This document shows, one piece after another, positions 17,691 to 25,488 of a DNA stretch of 44,547 nt (position 1 is the stretch's first letter; each line of letters begins with the position of its first letter). The notes below the pieces were generated by a model. That model was not told where the DNA came from and made no database searches. It saw nothing but the letters and a program-made list of their open reading frames with translations. The position numbers were made by a program, and so were the translations under genes. Source of the DNA: Acidobacteria subdivision 2 bacterium RH1 MAG20 (GTDB lineage Bacteria > Acidobacteriota > Terriglobia > Terriglobales > Acidobacteriaceae); the NCBI GenBank assembly GCA_002197545.1, contig NFUO01000530.1, positions 1 to 44,547 on the forward strand, given 5' to 3'.

Positions 17691-17755
17691 TTTGTCATTC
17701 TGAGCGAAGCGAAGAACCCCCGCATTTCGTCTTTGTTTTTACTGTTGCTTGTTCT
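17691..17755 (+). repeat. Palindromic repeat type A, copy 3
   Basis: TTTGTCATTCTGAGCGAAGC and then GAAGAACCCCCGCATTTCGT give the type A core, with a tail ACTGTTGCTTGTTCTT. It lies just after the oxidase operon stop and is preceded by GCTATAG and an A-rich run like copy 1. Confidence 0.85.
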
Positions 17756-17788
17756 TAACTCCCTAAGCCTCTCCGAACTTTACTTAAC

Positions 17789-18379
17789 TTAATAAGGCAC
17801 ACCCTTCTCTCGCTCCCGTTTCATCGCCCGCATATACCAATCAAACTCATCGAAAAACGTTCCACTTTTCTCCGCAAGCGCCTGCGTCAGGGCGACCCCA
17901 TCTTTACTCAAAGCATCGCCAATACCAGGAATCGCCTGTATAGAAGGGATCGAAGGCATCCCCGTCTCCGCGAGCATCATTCGCAACTGCATCGCTGCTC
18001 GCACTCCACCAAACGACCGTATCGAATAGCAGACAATGGCCGAGGGCCGAAAGAAATACTCCTCCAGAAAGTAATCGATGAGGTTCGACATCCCCGGCGG
18101 AATGCTGTGGTTGTACTCCGCGCTGACAATGCAAAAGCCATCCGCCCGCGCATAGAGTTCCACCAATGGAGCCAGCTTTTCATGCAGTTTCATATACTTT
18201 GCGGGAGGGTCTTTTTTGATCTCCTTCCACATCTTGTCCAGTATGGGCAGCTTCAACTCAGCGGCATCCACCAACACCGGCTCATGTCCGCGCTTCTCCA
18301 ACTGTGCCATCGCCCACTTCGCAGCCCGGATGCCCATCCGGTCCGATCGCACCGACCCCAGCAAAACAGCAACCACCAT
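17789..18379 (-). CDS. NAD(P)H-dependent FMN reductase-type flavoprotein
   Basis: This is a 196-residue flavodoxin-fold protein of the NADPH-dependent FMN reductase family. The phosphate-binding loop is LLGSVRSDRMG, and the second family block is SAEYNHSIPPGMSNLIDYF, which binds the isoalloxazine ring. It probably reduces quinones, azo compounds or FMN; the substrate is not clear. I set the start at ATG 18379 because a GGAGG stands eight bases upstream; a longer frame up to 18463 has only non-conserved residues. It lies convergent to the oxidase operon, separated by a type A repeat. Confidence 0.9.
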   Translation of the reverse strand: MVVAVLLGSVRSDRMGIRAAKWAMAQLEKRGHEPVLVDAAELKLPILDKMWKEIKKDPPAKYMKLHEKLAPLVELYARADGFCIVSAEYNHSIPPGMSNLIDYFLEEYFFRPSAIVCYSIRSFGGVRAAMQLRMMLAETGMPSIPSIQAIPGIGDALSKDGVALTQALAEKSGTFFDEFDWYMRAMKREREKGVPY

Positions 18380-18468
18380 GGCAGAATCCTCCAGATGATT
18401 AAGATGCCCGATTAAGCGGAAGCAGCAAACCCCTGGAGACCCTCTCTTTTCTCTTCCACCCACAAGTT

Positions 18469-18560
18469 ACGTCATCTCGACCGGAGCAACAGACAGTTTC
18501 ACCGCCTGTTGCGAAGCGGAGAGACCCCTGTATTTAGTCTTTGCCGTTGCCTGTTTTCCC
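18469..18560 (+). repeat. Palindromic repeat type B, copy 1
   Basis: It starts ACGTCATCTCGACCGGAGC and ends GCGGAGAGACCCCTGTATTT, with the tail TGCCGTTGCCTGTTTT. Between these lies a hairpin, GCAACAG ... CTGTTGC. The head and tail resemble type A, so the two look like members of one family. It lies between the FMN reductase and the nucleotidyltransferase gene. Confidence 0.8.
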
Positions 18561-18566
18561 GCACAA

Positions 18567-18601
18567 AAGAGGCGACCTGAGCTAAGCCCAGGTCGCCTCT
18601 T
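18567..18601 (-). terminator. Terminator of the nucleotidyltransferase gene
   Basis: A 12-bp perfect stem (AAGAGGCGACCT, loop of 11, AGGTCGCCTCTT) lies 13 bp past the minus-strand stop at 18614. Read on the minus strand it ends in a T-run (TTTT), as expected of an intrinsic terminator. Confidence 0.85.
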
Positions 18602-18613
18602 CCATCAAAAGCC

Positions 18614-20383
18614 CTATCGTTTCTTTTTAGCTGGAGCAGCCTTCTTGACCGGCTTACCCTTGGCAACTGCCTTCGCAGCAGGCTTCTTAGCCGCGGCTTT
18701 CGCTGGGGCTTTTTTAGCAGCAACTTTTACATGAGCTTTTTTAGAAACACTCTTCTTTACAATCGCTTTAGCCGGAAGTTTTTTAGCAGTAACCTTCTTC
18801 ACAGGAACCTTCACCACAGCCTTTTTCGCCGGTGCATGCTTCTTCGCGGGAGCCGCTGCCTTCTTTACGGGTGCAGCAGGTTTCTTTGCCGCAACCTTCG
18901 CTACCGGAACCTTTACAGGAGCAGCTTTCTTCGTAGCAACCTTTGCCAGTTTTGCCGCTGCCACTGGAGCAACCGCCGCTGCTGGAGACTCGGCCACAAC
19001 GGAATCTAATGTGCCCGCTTCGGCGACGACAGCCTTCTTGCGGCTCTTTGCCGGTTTGGCGTCCTTCTTCGCAACCCGGGCTCGGCGCAGATGTACCGGC
19101 GGCGGGGGCGCTGGAGGCGAGTAAGGCTCAAGGTAAGCCTTCATCTCTTCCACCGTTCCCAGCTTCGAATCCATCAGCTCAAAGAACAGCTTGTCCAGCA
19201 GCTCGTCGTATTTAGCGACTCCCGGAACAATTCGCATCTCCTGCATCAACGTGTAGGGCAGCTTCTGCCTTGCCTGGGCCCATTCGGTATAAAAGCTCTT
19301 GAACTTGGCTTGGATTCCTGCATTCTTCGTGGTGTGCGCCGCCCACAGAATGGCTTCGGGCTTAGCTGAATGGAGCAGCTTCCATGCCTGTGAAGGCGCA
19401 GCCGCTCCCTTGCCTGAGAACTGTGCGATAAACTCCTTTGCCTCGCCTTCCAGCGCTGCAATTTCGGCCACGAATCCTTGCCGTGGAAAGCTCTTTTTCA
19501 GTGCCGTCACGTCCTTCGGAGCCATCTTTGCCGTCAGCAAGGGGAAGTTCGCGACCGACCCCTCGGGATGAATTCCCTGAAGCTGCAACTGCGTATGCGT
19601 GGCCCGCAATCTCTCCAGTTCCGCCACATTCGCCTTCGATACGGCCAGCGTCGGAGCAAGGTGCTTCATCCAGCCTTCGCTCTCTAACCGTCGCAGCACC
19701 CGCAGCGGGTCTTCTTCGTGGAAGATCTCTTCCGTTTCGTATCCGCGGTGGAACGCGTCCATCGCCGAAATGTAGCCTTCCTTCTTGCCCGTCTCGTACC
19801 GCTCCCGGGTCTTCTCGTCCATGTGCCAGCCTAGCCGTGCCATCAGCCGAACCGCACGGATCATCCGCACCGGATCTTCAATGAATCCGTAGTTGCTCAC
19901 CAGACGCAGTTCGCGGTTCTCAATGTCCGCCACCCCGTTCAGCGGATCCATCAGCAACCCGTAGGAGCCATCGTTCAGAGAAAGTGCCATCGCATTAATG
20001 GTAAAGTCGCGCCGCCGCAGATCCTCCAGAATCGTCGCAGCCTTTACGACTGGCTTACCTGGCTTCGGGTAGGTGGTGGAGAGAGTGCTGCCAACCTCCA
20101 TCCGTACACCGCCGGGAAATCGTGCATAAAAAGTGTGCCCGGCCTCATTTTCACCAGAAAGTTTACCTCCGGCTTTTTCTATATCTTTCTTTAGCTTGAA
20201 AGCATTTCCCTGAACTACTACATCCAGATCGCGCACCGGAGAGCCGCTGGTCAGGTCACGTACCGCACCGCCTACCAGAAATACGGTAAGCCCTTTGTTA
20301 CGCGCAGCTTCGCGCACCTTCTGTAACGACGCCTGTTGGGCTTTGGAAAGGCGGTTTTCAAGCAGGTAGATGTAGTCGGCCAT
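18614..20383 (-). CDS. CCA-adding-type tRNA nucleotidyltransferase with histone-H1-like tail
   Basis: This is a class II nucleotidyltransferase (CCA-adding enzyme or poly(A) polymerase type) with an added C-terminal tail. The head has FLVGGAVRDL, the catalytic acidic motif RDLDVVV and the specificity motif RRRDFTINAMAL, followed by EDPVRMIRAVR and a helical region with EEDPLRVLRRLE. No HD-domain phosphatase follows. The head and helical body end near residue 418. The last about 170 residues are Lys/Ala/Pro-rich (APVKKAAAPAKKHAPAKKAV) with the repeated PAKK/VKK pattern of histone H1 and HupB tails, which could bind nucleic acid. ATG 20383 is used; a GTG at 20398 is five codons upstream. It is the only such gene here, and whether it adds CCA is not proven. 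Confidence 0.88.
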   Translation of the reverse strand: MADYIYLLENRLSKAQQASLQKVREAARNKGLTVFLVGGAVRDLTSGSPVRDLDVVVQGNAFKLKKDIEKAGGKLSGENEAGHTFYARFPGGVRMEVGSTLSTTYPKPGKPVVKAATILEDLRRRDFTINAMALSLNDGSYGLLMDPLNGVADIENRELRLVSNYGFIEDPVRMIRAVRLMARLGWHMDEKTRERYETGKKEGYISAMDAFHRGYETEEIFHEEDPLRVLRRLESEGWMKHLAPTLAVSKANVAELERLRATHTQLQLQGIHPEGSVANFPLLTAKMAPKDVTALKKSFPRQGFVAEIAALEGEAKEFIAQFSGKGAAAPSQAWKLLHSAKPEAILWAAHTTKNAGIQAKFKSFYTEWAQARQKLPYTLMQEMRIVPGVAKYDELLDKLFFELMDSKLGTVEEMKAYLEPYSPPAPPPPVHLRRARVAKKDAKPAKSRKKAVVAEAGTLDSVVAESPAAAVAPVAAAKLAKVATKKAAPVKVPVAKVAAKKPAAPVKKAAAPAKKHAPAKKAVVKVPVKKVTAKKLPAKAIVKKSVSKKAHVKVAAKKAPAKAAAKKPAAKAVAKGKPVKKAAPAKKKR

Positions 20384-20441
20384 AGCTGCTGCGTACACTC
20401 CATGCCGGGTCTCAACCGGGACGCGTCGTTCGTCCTAAACT

Positions 20442-20542
20442 ATGACGAATCAATCGCTTAGAAAGATCTGCAAAGTAAGTCACAAAGGGTTACCTTATCA
20501 TAAAAATGACGAATTGACTAATTTCTGATGACGAATTGGCTA
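20442..20542. promoter_or_regulatory. Three phased direct repeats between divergent genes
   Basis: ATGACGAAT recurs at 20442, 20506 and 20528. The last two continue as ATGACGAATTGACTA and ATGACGAATTGGCTA, and the first as ATGACGAATCAATCG. Copies 2 and 3 are 22 bp apart and copies 1 and 2 are 64 bp apart, near multiples of the helical turn. They lie between the minus-strand nucleotidyltransferase and the plus-strand gene at 20580, so they may be sites for a shared regulator; which gene they serve is unknown. Confidence 0.5.
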
Positions 20543-20579
20543 CCTGTTCTGTACCTTTTTCGCTACGAAGGTCTACACT

Positions 20580-21152
20580 ATGCGACAATCCGCCAGACTC
20601 ATGTCTTCGTCCCATAAAAAGGTCGTCGTGCGCCGCTTCACCGGAGAGACCCTCCCCGGCTATCTCCCTGTCTCTGCTTTCGTCCGCAACCGCACGGTCG
20701 ATCTTCTCGACCTCAGCGGGCGAGTCATCCCGGTTCTGGTCAACGACATCAAGCACATCTGCTTTGTCCGGGACTTCAACCTCAGCGATACGGTCAACCC
20801 CGAGCGGCTCACCCGCCGCACCTTCCTCGCCCGTCCCCGCACCGAAGGCCTCTGGCTCCGTCTGACCTTCCGTACCCCCTCCACGGAAACCGACCAACTC
20901 GAAGGCCTCGCACCCATCGACCTATCGCTGCTCGATGACATCCTCAACGACACTGGCCTTCATCTCACTCCGCCTGACATCCGCTCGAACACCCAACGCA
21001 TCTACGTCCCCCGTTCCTCGATTACCGATCTCCAACTCATCGCCGTGATCACCACGCCCTCCCGCAAGAAGCCTTTGCCCGCTCCCACTGCACCCAGCCT
21101 CCAGAACGAACTCTTCAACGCTCCCCTTCCTCCCAACGCCCGACCCAACTAG
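20580..21152 (+). CDS. Acidobacterial protein of unknown function, possible DUF6982
   Basis: The 190-residue cytoplasmic protein has no signal peptide or membrane helix. It reads as a small beta-barrel start (KKVVVRRFTGETLPGYLP), a loop with DLLDLSGRVIPVLVNDIKHI, and then FVRDFNLSDTV, followed by LARPRTEGLWLRLTFR. The arrangement resembles a domain of unknown function common in Acidobacteria, recalled as DUF6982, and a distant PilZ-like fold is conceivable. The C-terminus (from about 165) is Pro-rich and low in structure. An upstream GAAGGT is about 8 bases from the ATG. It is followed 31 bp later by lpxD. Confidence 0.7.
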   Translation: MRQSARLMSSSHKKVVVRRFTGETLPGYLPVSAFVRNRTVDLLDLSGRVIPVLVNDIKHICFVRDFNLSDTVNPERLTRRTFLARPRTEGLWLRLTFRTPSTETDQLEGLAPIDLSLLDDILNDTGLHLTPPDIRSNTQRIYVPRSSITDLQLIAVITTPSRKKPLPAPTAPSLQNELFNAPLPPNARPN

Positions 21153-21183
21153 AAAACTCTTCCACAGCGCTACAATCTCAACC

Positions 21184-22188
21184 ATGAAGCTGGCCGATCT
21201 AGCCCAACATCTTGGAGCCGCCCTCCACGGCGACCCAGCCGCGGAGATCACCGGAGTCGCCGCCATCGACACTGCGGCTCCCGGCGACCTGACCTTTGTC
21301 GCCAACCCCAAATACGCGCCCCTCGCCCGTACCGCCAAGGCGACGGCGGTTCTCGTCGAGCCCTCTTTCTCCGAGATACCCACCGCAACCCTCCGCATCG
21401 ACAACCCCTATCTCGCCTTTGCCCGCGCCATCGAACTCTTCTACCAGCCACCCGCCTACACGCCCGGCATTCACCCCACCGCCGTCATTGCCTCCACGGC
21501 AAAGATCGGCGCGAACGCCCACATCGGGGCCTATGTCGTCGTAGGAGACCATGTCTTCCTCGGGGATAACGCCACTCTGCTGCCCCACGTCGTCCTCTAC
21601 CCCCACGTCCGTGCGGGCAATCACTTCTTCGCCCACGCCCACGCAGTTGTTCGCGAACACTGCCAACTCGGCGACCACGTCATCCTCCAGAACGGGGCCA
21701 TCATCGGGGCCGACGGCTTCGGCTTCGCCAAACAGGCAGGGGTAGAGCCCGGCCGAAGCTGGTACAAGATCCAGCAATCCGGTCCCGCCGTCCTCGAAGA
21801 CGCCGTCGAAGTCCAGGCCAACGCCTGCATCGACCGCGCCAGCATCGGCGAGACCCGCATCCACGCCGGGGCCAAGATCGACAATCTCGTCCAGGTAGGC
21901 CACGGCTCGACCGTCGGCAGCGACACCCTGCTCTGCGCCCAGGTGGGCCTTGCTGGATCGACCGCCATCGGCCGCGGCGTCATTCTCGCCGGACAAGTCG
22001 GTGTCGCTGGCCACTGCACCGTAGGTGACGGAGCCATTGCCACCGCCCAATCCGGTATCCCCGGCGACGTCGCTCCCGGCAAAATCGTCAGCGGCTATCC
22101 CGCCATCGACAATCGCCAATGGCTCCGCTCCGTGGCACTCATCAACCGTTTGCCTGAACTCCTGCGCAGCCTAAGGTCAACAAAATAA
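21184..22188 (+). CDS. lpxD: UDP-3-O-acylglucosamine N-acyltransferase
   Basis: The product is LpxD, which adds the second acyl chain to UDP-3-O-acylglucosamine in lipid A synthesis. The 334 residues comprise the N-terminal uridine-binding domain (MKLADLAQHLGAALHGDPAA), the left-handed beta-helix built from hexapeptide repeats, and a C-terminal helix. The signature VILQNGAIIGADGFGFA and the catalytic-histidine stretch NLVQVGHGSTVGSDT are present. It is not next to lpxA or fabZ as in many Gram-negatives. The start has no Shine-Dalgarno sequence but a TACAAT hexamer seven bases before the ATG, which suggests a leaderless or nearly leaderless transcript. Confidence 0.96.
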   Translation: MKLADLAQHLGAALHGDPAAEITGVAAIDTAAPGDLTFVANPKYAPLARTAKATAVLVEPSFSEIPTATLRIDNPYLAFARAIELFYQPPAYTPGIHPTAVIASTAKIGANAHIGAYVVVGDHVFLGDNATLLPHVVLYPHVRAGNHFFAHAHAVVREHCQLGDHVILQNGAIIGADGFGFAKQAGVEPGRSWYKIQQSGPAVLEDAVEVQANACIDRASIGETRIHAGAKIDNLVQVGHGSTVGSDTLLCAQVGLAGSTAIGRGVILAGQVGVAGHCTVGDGAIATAQSGIPGDVAPGKIVSGYPAIDNRQWLRSVALINRLPELLRSLRSTK

Positions 22189-22198
22189 CCACTCCCGG

Positions 22199-23050
22199 AT
22201 GACTCCCGCCAGCCCAGGCGCATCCAAGATTTTAAAGATGTCCGAGCCACCCGAGACGCGCAACAGCAATTGCTCCGTGTCGTTAAGTCCTCCGCGCGTT
22301 CGCATACTGCTGCTCGATGACGAACCGGACAATCTTTTCCTCCGTGCTACCATCCTCCGCCAGCACGGCTACGACTGCATCCCCGCCTCAACCATCGAAG
22401 AGGCAACCGAACTCTTCAACAGCATTGACATCGCCGTCCTCGACTACCACCTCGGGGCCGGACAGTTCGGCACTGAAGCTGCCAGCCTCCTGCGCCGCCG
22501 CCGCCCCTATGTGCCCATCATCATTCTCTCTGCAACACTCGAACATTTCTTCGGCGGGGCCGAGGACATGCATCTCCTCAAAGGCCAGAGTTCGGTCGAA
22601 GATATTCTTTCTGCCCTGAGCGCCCTCGAAGCCAAGCGGCGCGGCTCTCCCGTTGTCGTCGATGCGCGTGACTTCTTTTACTCGCGGATTTCGCTCGCCA
22701 TCGGCTCCGACGTTCTCGTTCAAATCTTCGACCATCGTGGCATCTGGCTCTATTGCAATGACTCCGCCGCCGAATACCTCGGCCAGCCCCGCGACTGGTT
22801 TCCCGGCCGCTGCCCCGCCAACGAGATGCCCACGCTGATGCGCGACTGGAGCGAAATCATCCAGACTGTCTCGCTCACCCGCGAGACCTACATCGACCGC
22901 ACCCGTCGCGGGCTTCTCAACGTGCCCAAACCGCAAGAGCAGAACGTGACCTGGAGCGTCCTCGCCTTCCCCATCACCCTTCACGACAATCGCTGCGGAG
23001 TCGTCCTCACCGCACGCATCCTCGACCGATCTCCAGCCTCCTATGTCTAA
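22199..23050 (+). CDS. Response regulator receiver protein with PAS-like C-terminus
   Basis: The protein has an N-terminal receiver domain and no DNA-binding output. Receiver landmarks: the acidic start LLLDDEPDN, Asp82 in AVLDYHL, Ser in IIILSATL and Lys in LLKGQSS, the last replacing the usual KP. The C-terminal about 130 residues resemble a PAS domain (VLVQIFDHRGIWLYCNDSAA, then WSVLAFPITLHDN). It lies 10 bp after lpxD. The start is uncertain: ATG 22199 or ATG 22238, the latter at the better-conserved part. Such proteins often work in phosphorelays; no kinase is beside it. Confidence 0.85.
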   Translation: MTPASPGASKILKMSEPPETRNSNCSVSLSPPRVRILLLDDEPDNLFLRATILRQHGYDCIPASTIEEATELFNSIDIAVLDYHLGAGQFGTEAASLLRRRRPYVPIIILSATLEHFFGGAEDMHLLKGQSSVEDILSALSALEAKRRGSPVVVDARDFFYSRISLAIGSDVLVQIFDHRGIWLYCNDSAAEYLGQPRDWFPGRCPANEMPTLMRDWSEIIQTVSLTRETYIDRTRRGLLNVPKPQEQNVTWSVLAFPITLHDNRCGVVLTARILDRSPASYV

Positions 23051-23073
23051 TTTTCACCTGAACAAACGTGCAG

Positions 23074-24021
23074 TCAGCGCGCAAGCAGACGGTGCAGGTA
23101 CAAACGGAAAAAGTCGGCGGGGCTGGAGTTCAAACACACCTGAGCGTTGGGTGCGCCGTCGGTGCGGAGCGTCATGCCTCGATCATCGATACGCAGATGC
23201 ATCGGGGTTGTCGGACAAAGCGAAGGATTCACTGCATACGCAACAGCCATCGCATCATAAAGTGTAGGCGTCTGTTCTCCCCACTGCAGATACAGGATTG
23301 CGAGCTGGTCGGTCAGCTGCGATCCGTGCTTCAGCAGAAGCGAACGCTTCACCTCATCGAGCTTCAACTGCGTAGCGTCCAGCGGCATCATGAAGATAGG
23401 CACACCGGATGCAAGTAGCTTGCGCGCAGAGCCGATGTCATTCTTGATGTTCCATTCCGGTTCCGGGCCTTTGTCCGGTTCATATCCCAGATCGCCATAG
23501 CCGCGGCGGATCGAGCCGCCCATCAATACCACTCGTTTCAGTTTGCGGAACGTCGCCGGGTCCCGATCGATCATCGCGCCGATGTTGCTCAGAGGAGCAA
23601 TGGCGATCAGTGTAATCTCGCCGGGAGAGTTGCGGATCAGGTCAAGCGCCGTCGTGACTGCGTCGGCATAAGGATGCGATGGCTCGACCTGCTGCTCGGC
23701 ATAAGGACGCTGTGTGAAAATACTCTCCGCATGGGTGATGACGCCCTGCGCCAACAGCACCTGCGGCTCTCCTGCATCATGCAGAAACCGCTCCAGTAAT
23801 CGTGCGCGCAGATGAGTATCGCCAAAGGCCGAATCAATCTGCAGAATCTGCAGCTCAGGACTCCGAAGTGCCAGGGCCAGGGCAAAGGCATCGTCGATGT
23901 CATCCCCCACGTCGGTGTCAATGATGACCTTCTGCTTCGGAGCCGGTTGAGCTGTTGCAGCATGACCGCCAACAAAAAAGAGGCAGAGCGCGGCTGAGGA
24001 GATGGCGTGCTTGAAGTACAT
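23074..24021 (-). CDS. Secreted nucleoside hydrolase (IUNH family)
   Basis: The 315-residue protein has a signal peptide (ISSAALCLFFVGGHAATAQ) and the inosine-uridine nucleoside hydrolase fold, which cleaves the ribose-base bond of nucleosides. The metal-binding aspartate cluster VIIDTDVGDDIDDAFAL is present near the mature N-terminus. Other family blocks: VVLMGGSIRRGYG, EPEWNIKND (ribose-binding Asn) and FMMPLDATQ. The usual leaving-group histidine in the PxHDxxAV motif is Tyr here (TLYDAMAV). ATG 24021 is chosen, with a TTGAGG upstream. A scavenging role in the periplasm is likely. The gene converges with the gene at 22199. Confidence 0.88.
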   Translation of the reverse strand: MYFKHAISSAALCLFFVGGHAATAQPAPKQKVIIDTDVGDDIDDAFALALALRSPELQILQIDSAFGDTHLRARLLERFLHDAGEPQVLLAQGVITHAESIFTQRPYAEQQVEPSHPYADAVTTALDLIRNSPGEITLIAIAPLSNIGAMIDRDPATFRKLKRVVLMGGSIRRGYGDLGYEPDKGPEPEWNIKNDIGSARKLLASGVPIFMMPLDATQLKLDEVKRSLLLKHGSQLTDQLAILYLQWGEQTPTLYDAMAVAYAVNPSLCPTTPMHLRIDDRGMTLRTDGAPNAQVCLNSSPADFFRLYLHRLLAR

Positions 24022-24101
24022 CTGGGGCCTCAATCTGATGGTGCAGGTGCGGTGATTCTGAAGGCATCCTATCAGCGCTCGCACCCTGTTACCCTTAAGT
24101 C

Positions 24102-24473
24102 ATGCGTCCCCTTCGCATTCTCGCCTTTTTCGCCTGCTTTCTCACCGTCACCGGATGCCACTCAGCCCACGTTCAGGCGACAATCAGCAACCACACCAGC
24201 CAACCTCTTCTTCTGCTCGAAGTGGACTATCCCAGCGCCAGCTTCGGCACTCAAAATTTAGCGCCCGGGGCAGATTTTCACTACCGGTTCAAGGTCCTCG
24301 GCACCGGCAACCTGCACCTCACCTATACAGATCAAGCTCATCACGATCACAAGGCGGAAGGCCCTTATCTTAACGAAAAAGCTGACGGGCCCGTCCACAT
24401 CACCATCTCTCCGGACGGCGTCCAATGGCAGACCAGCCCCAAGACGACGATGCAGGCACCCCCCGCGTCATAG
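24102..24473 (+). CDS. Small lipoprotein of unknown function
   Basis: The 123-residue protein has a signal peptide and lipobox (FLTVTGC), so it is a lipid-anchored membrane protein. The mature part is a small beta-rich domain (VQATISNHTSQPLLLLEVDY) with no name I can assign. The ATG follows a TACCCT hexamer with exactly six bases between, and no Shine-Dalgarno sequence is present. It is divergent from the nucleoside hydrolase. The region 24474-24696 after it holds no gene I can support. Confidence 0.75.
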   Translation: MRPLRILAFFACFLTVTGCHSAHVQATISNHTSQPLLLLEVDYPSASFGTQNLAPGADFHYRFKVLGTGNLHLTYTDQAHHDHKAEGPYLNEKADGPVHITISPDGVQWQTSPKTTMQAPPAS

Positions 24474-24696
24474 CTCAGATTCATCCGGGAGCCTCAATCC
24501 TCTCCAGGCGCTCTGCCTACGTGAGGCTCGTTCGTGACATGGATGACCGGCTCCGCGCTCTGATGCTTCCGTCTCCGATTCCTTCGGATACTCACTCAAG
24601 TTTCATCCAGCTATCTATCTTTCTTGAGCACCCTATGCCATAGCACTCCTCTCCATACTTGGAGGCCAATCGCGTGCATTGAGATAACCTGTCTCC

Positions 24697-25371
24697 ATGG
24701 CGCGCGGTTATTTCATCACCTTCGAAGGCCTTGACGGTTCAGGCAAGACCACCCAACTTCGACTACTCGACACATCGCTCACTGCGGCAGGCCACAAGGT
24801 CGTCACTCTGCGCCAGCCCGGAGGTACCGTCCTCGGCGATCGCATCCGCAGCATCCTGCTTGACTCGCGCTCCGAAGACTCTCTCGGCCCCATCGCTCCC
24901 GCCACCGAGATGGCGCTCATGTTCGCCGACCGCGCCCAGGCCATCGCCGAGATCATCGAGCCTGCCCTCGCCGCCGGCAACATCGTCCTCTGCGACCGTT
25001 ACACGGATTCCTCCGAGGCTTATCAGGGCGGCGGCCGCCAGTTAGGCAGCGAACGCATCCTCGCCATGCATGCCGCCGCCTGCGACAACCTGCAACCCGA
25101 TCTCACGATCCTGCTCCTTCCCTCGCTCGAAGCCTCTCTTCGCCGGGCCCGCCGCCGCAATCAGCGCCACACCCGGCAACAAGGTACGGACGAAAATCGT
25201 TTCGAGCGCGAGTCCGACGACTTCTACCGCCGCATCTACGAAAAGTACGAAGAGATCGCCGCCCGCGAACCGCGCCGTGTCCTTCTCATCCGAGACGAAG
25301 CCACCATCGACCAGATCCATACTCGCATCCTCGAAGTCATCGCAGCGCGCTTGCCTTCCGTCACAGCCTGA
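24697..25371 (+). CDS. tmk: Thymidylate kinase
   Basis: The product phosphorylates dTMP to dTDP. The 224-residue protein has the P-loop FEGLDGSGKTT at residues 8-18, the DRYTDSS motif for substrate binding, and the lid region with arginine-rich ARRRNQR and RFERESDDFYRR. The C-terminal part (EVIAARLPSVTA) ends as in the family. The ATG follows TAACCT with exactly six bases between and no Shine-Dalgarno sequence, which suggests a leaderless message. It is followed by the GH3 gene, whose upstream region holds its own sites. Confidence 0.95.
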   Translation: MARGYFITFEGLDGSGKTTQLRLLDTSLTAAGHKVVTLRQPGGTVLGDRIRSILLDSRSEDSLGPIAPATEMALMFADRAQAIAEIIEPALAAGNIVLCDRYTDSSEAYQGGGRQLGSERILAMHAAACDNLQPDLTILLLPSLEASLRRARRRNQRHTRQQGTDENRFERESDDFYRRIYEKYEEIAAREPRRVLLIRDEATIDQIHTRILEVIAARLPSVTA

Positions 25372-25387
25372 GTCAATCCGTGCCCCT

Positions 25388-25458
25388 GAATCGATTAACC
25401 ATTATCATGCGGAACGAGCAGATATTCTCATTTGTGGATACGCTAAATCAATCGATTG
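25388..25458. promoter_or_regulatory. Two LacI-type palindromes before the GH3 gene
   Basis: GAATCGATTA at 25388-25397 and CAATCGATTG at 25449-25458 share the AATCGATT core with the central CG typical of LacI/GalR operators. The centres are 61 bp apart, near six helical turns, and the second lies 31 bp before the ATG at 25489. Binding by a LacI-family regulator is inferred; no such gene is in the window. Confidence 0.5.
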
Positions 25459-25488
25459 TCTACTGAGCTAAAAGGAGTACGTGCACTC

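Noticed and set aside
24425..24643. 72-codon frame after the small lipoprotein gene
   Set aside because: It overlaps the lipoprotein end, has no ribosome binding site or recognisable motif, and the surrounding gap shows no conserved signal.
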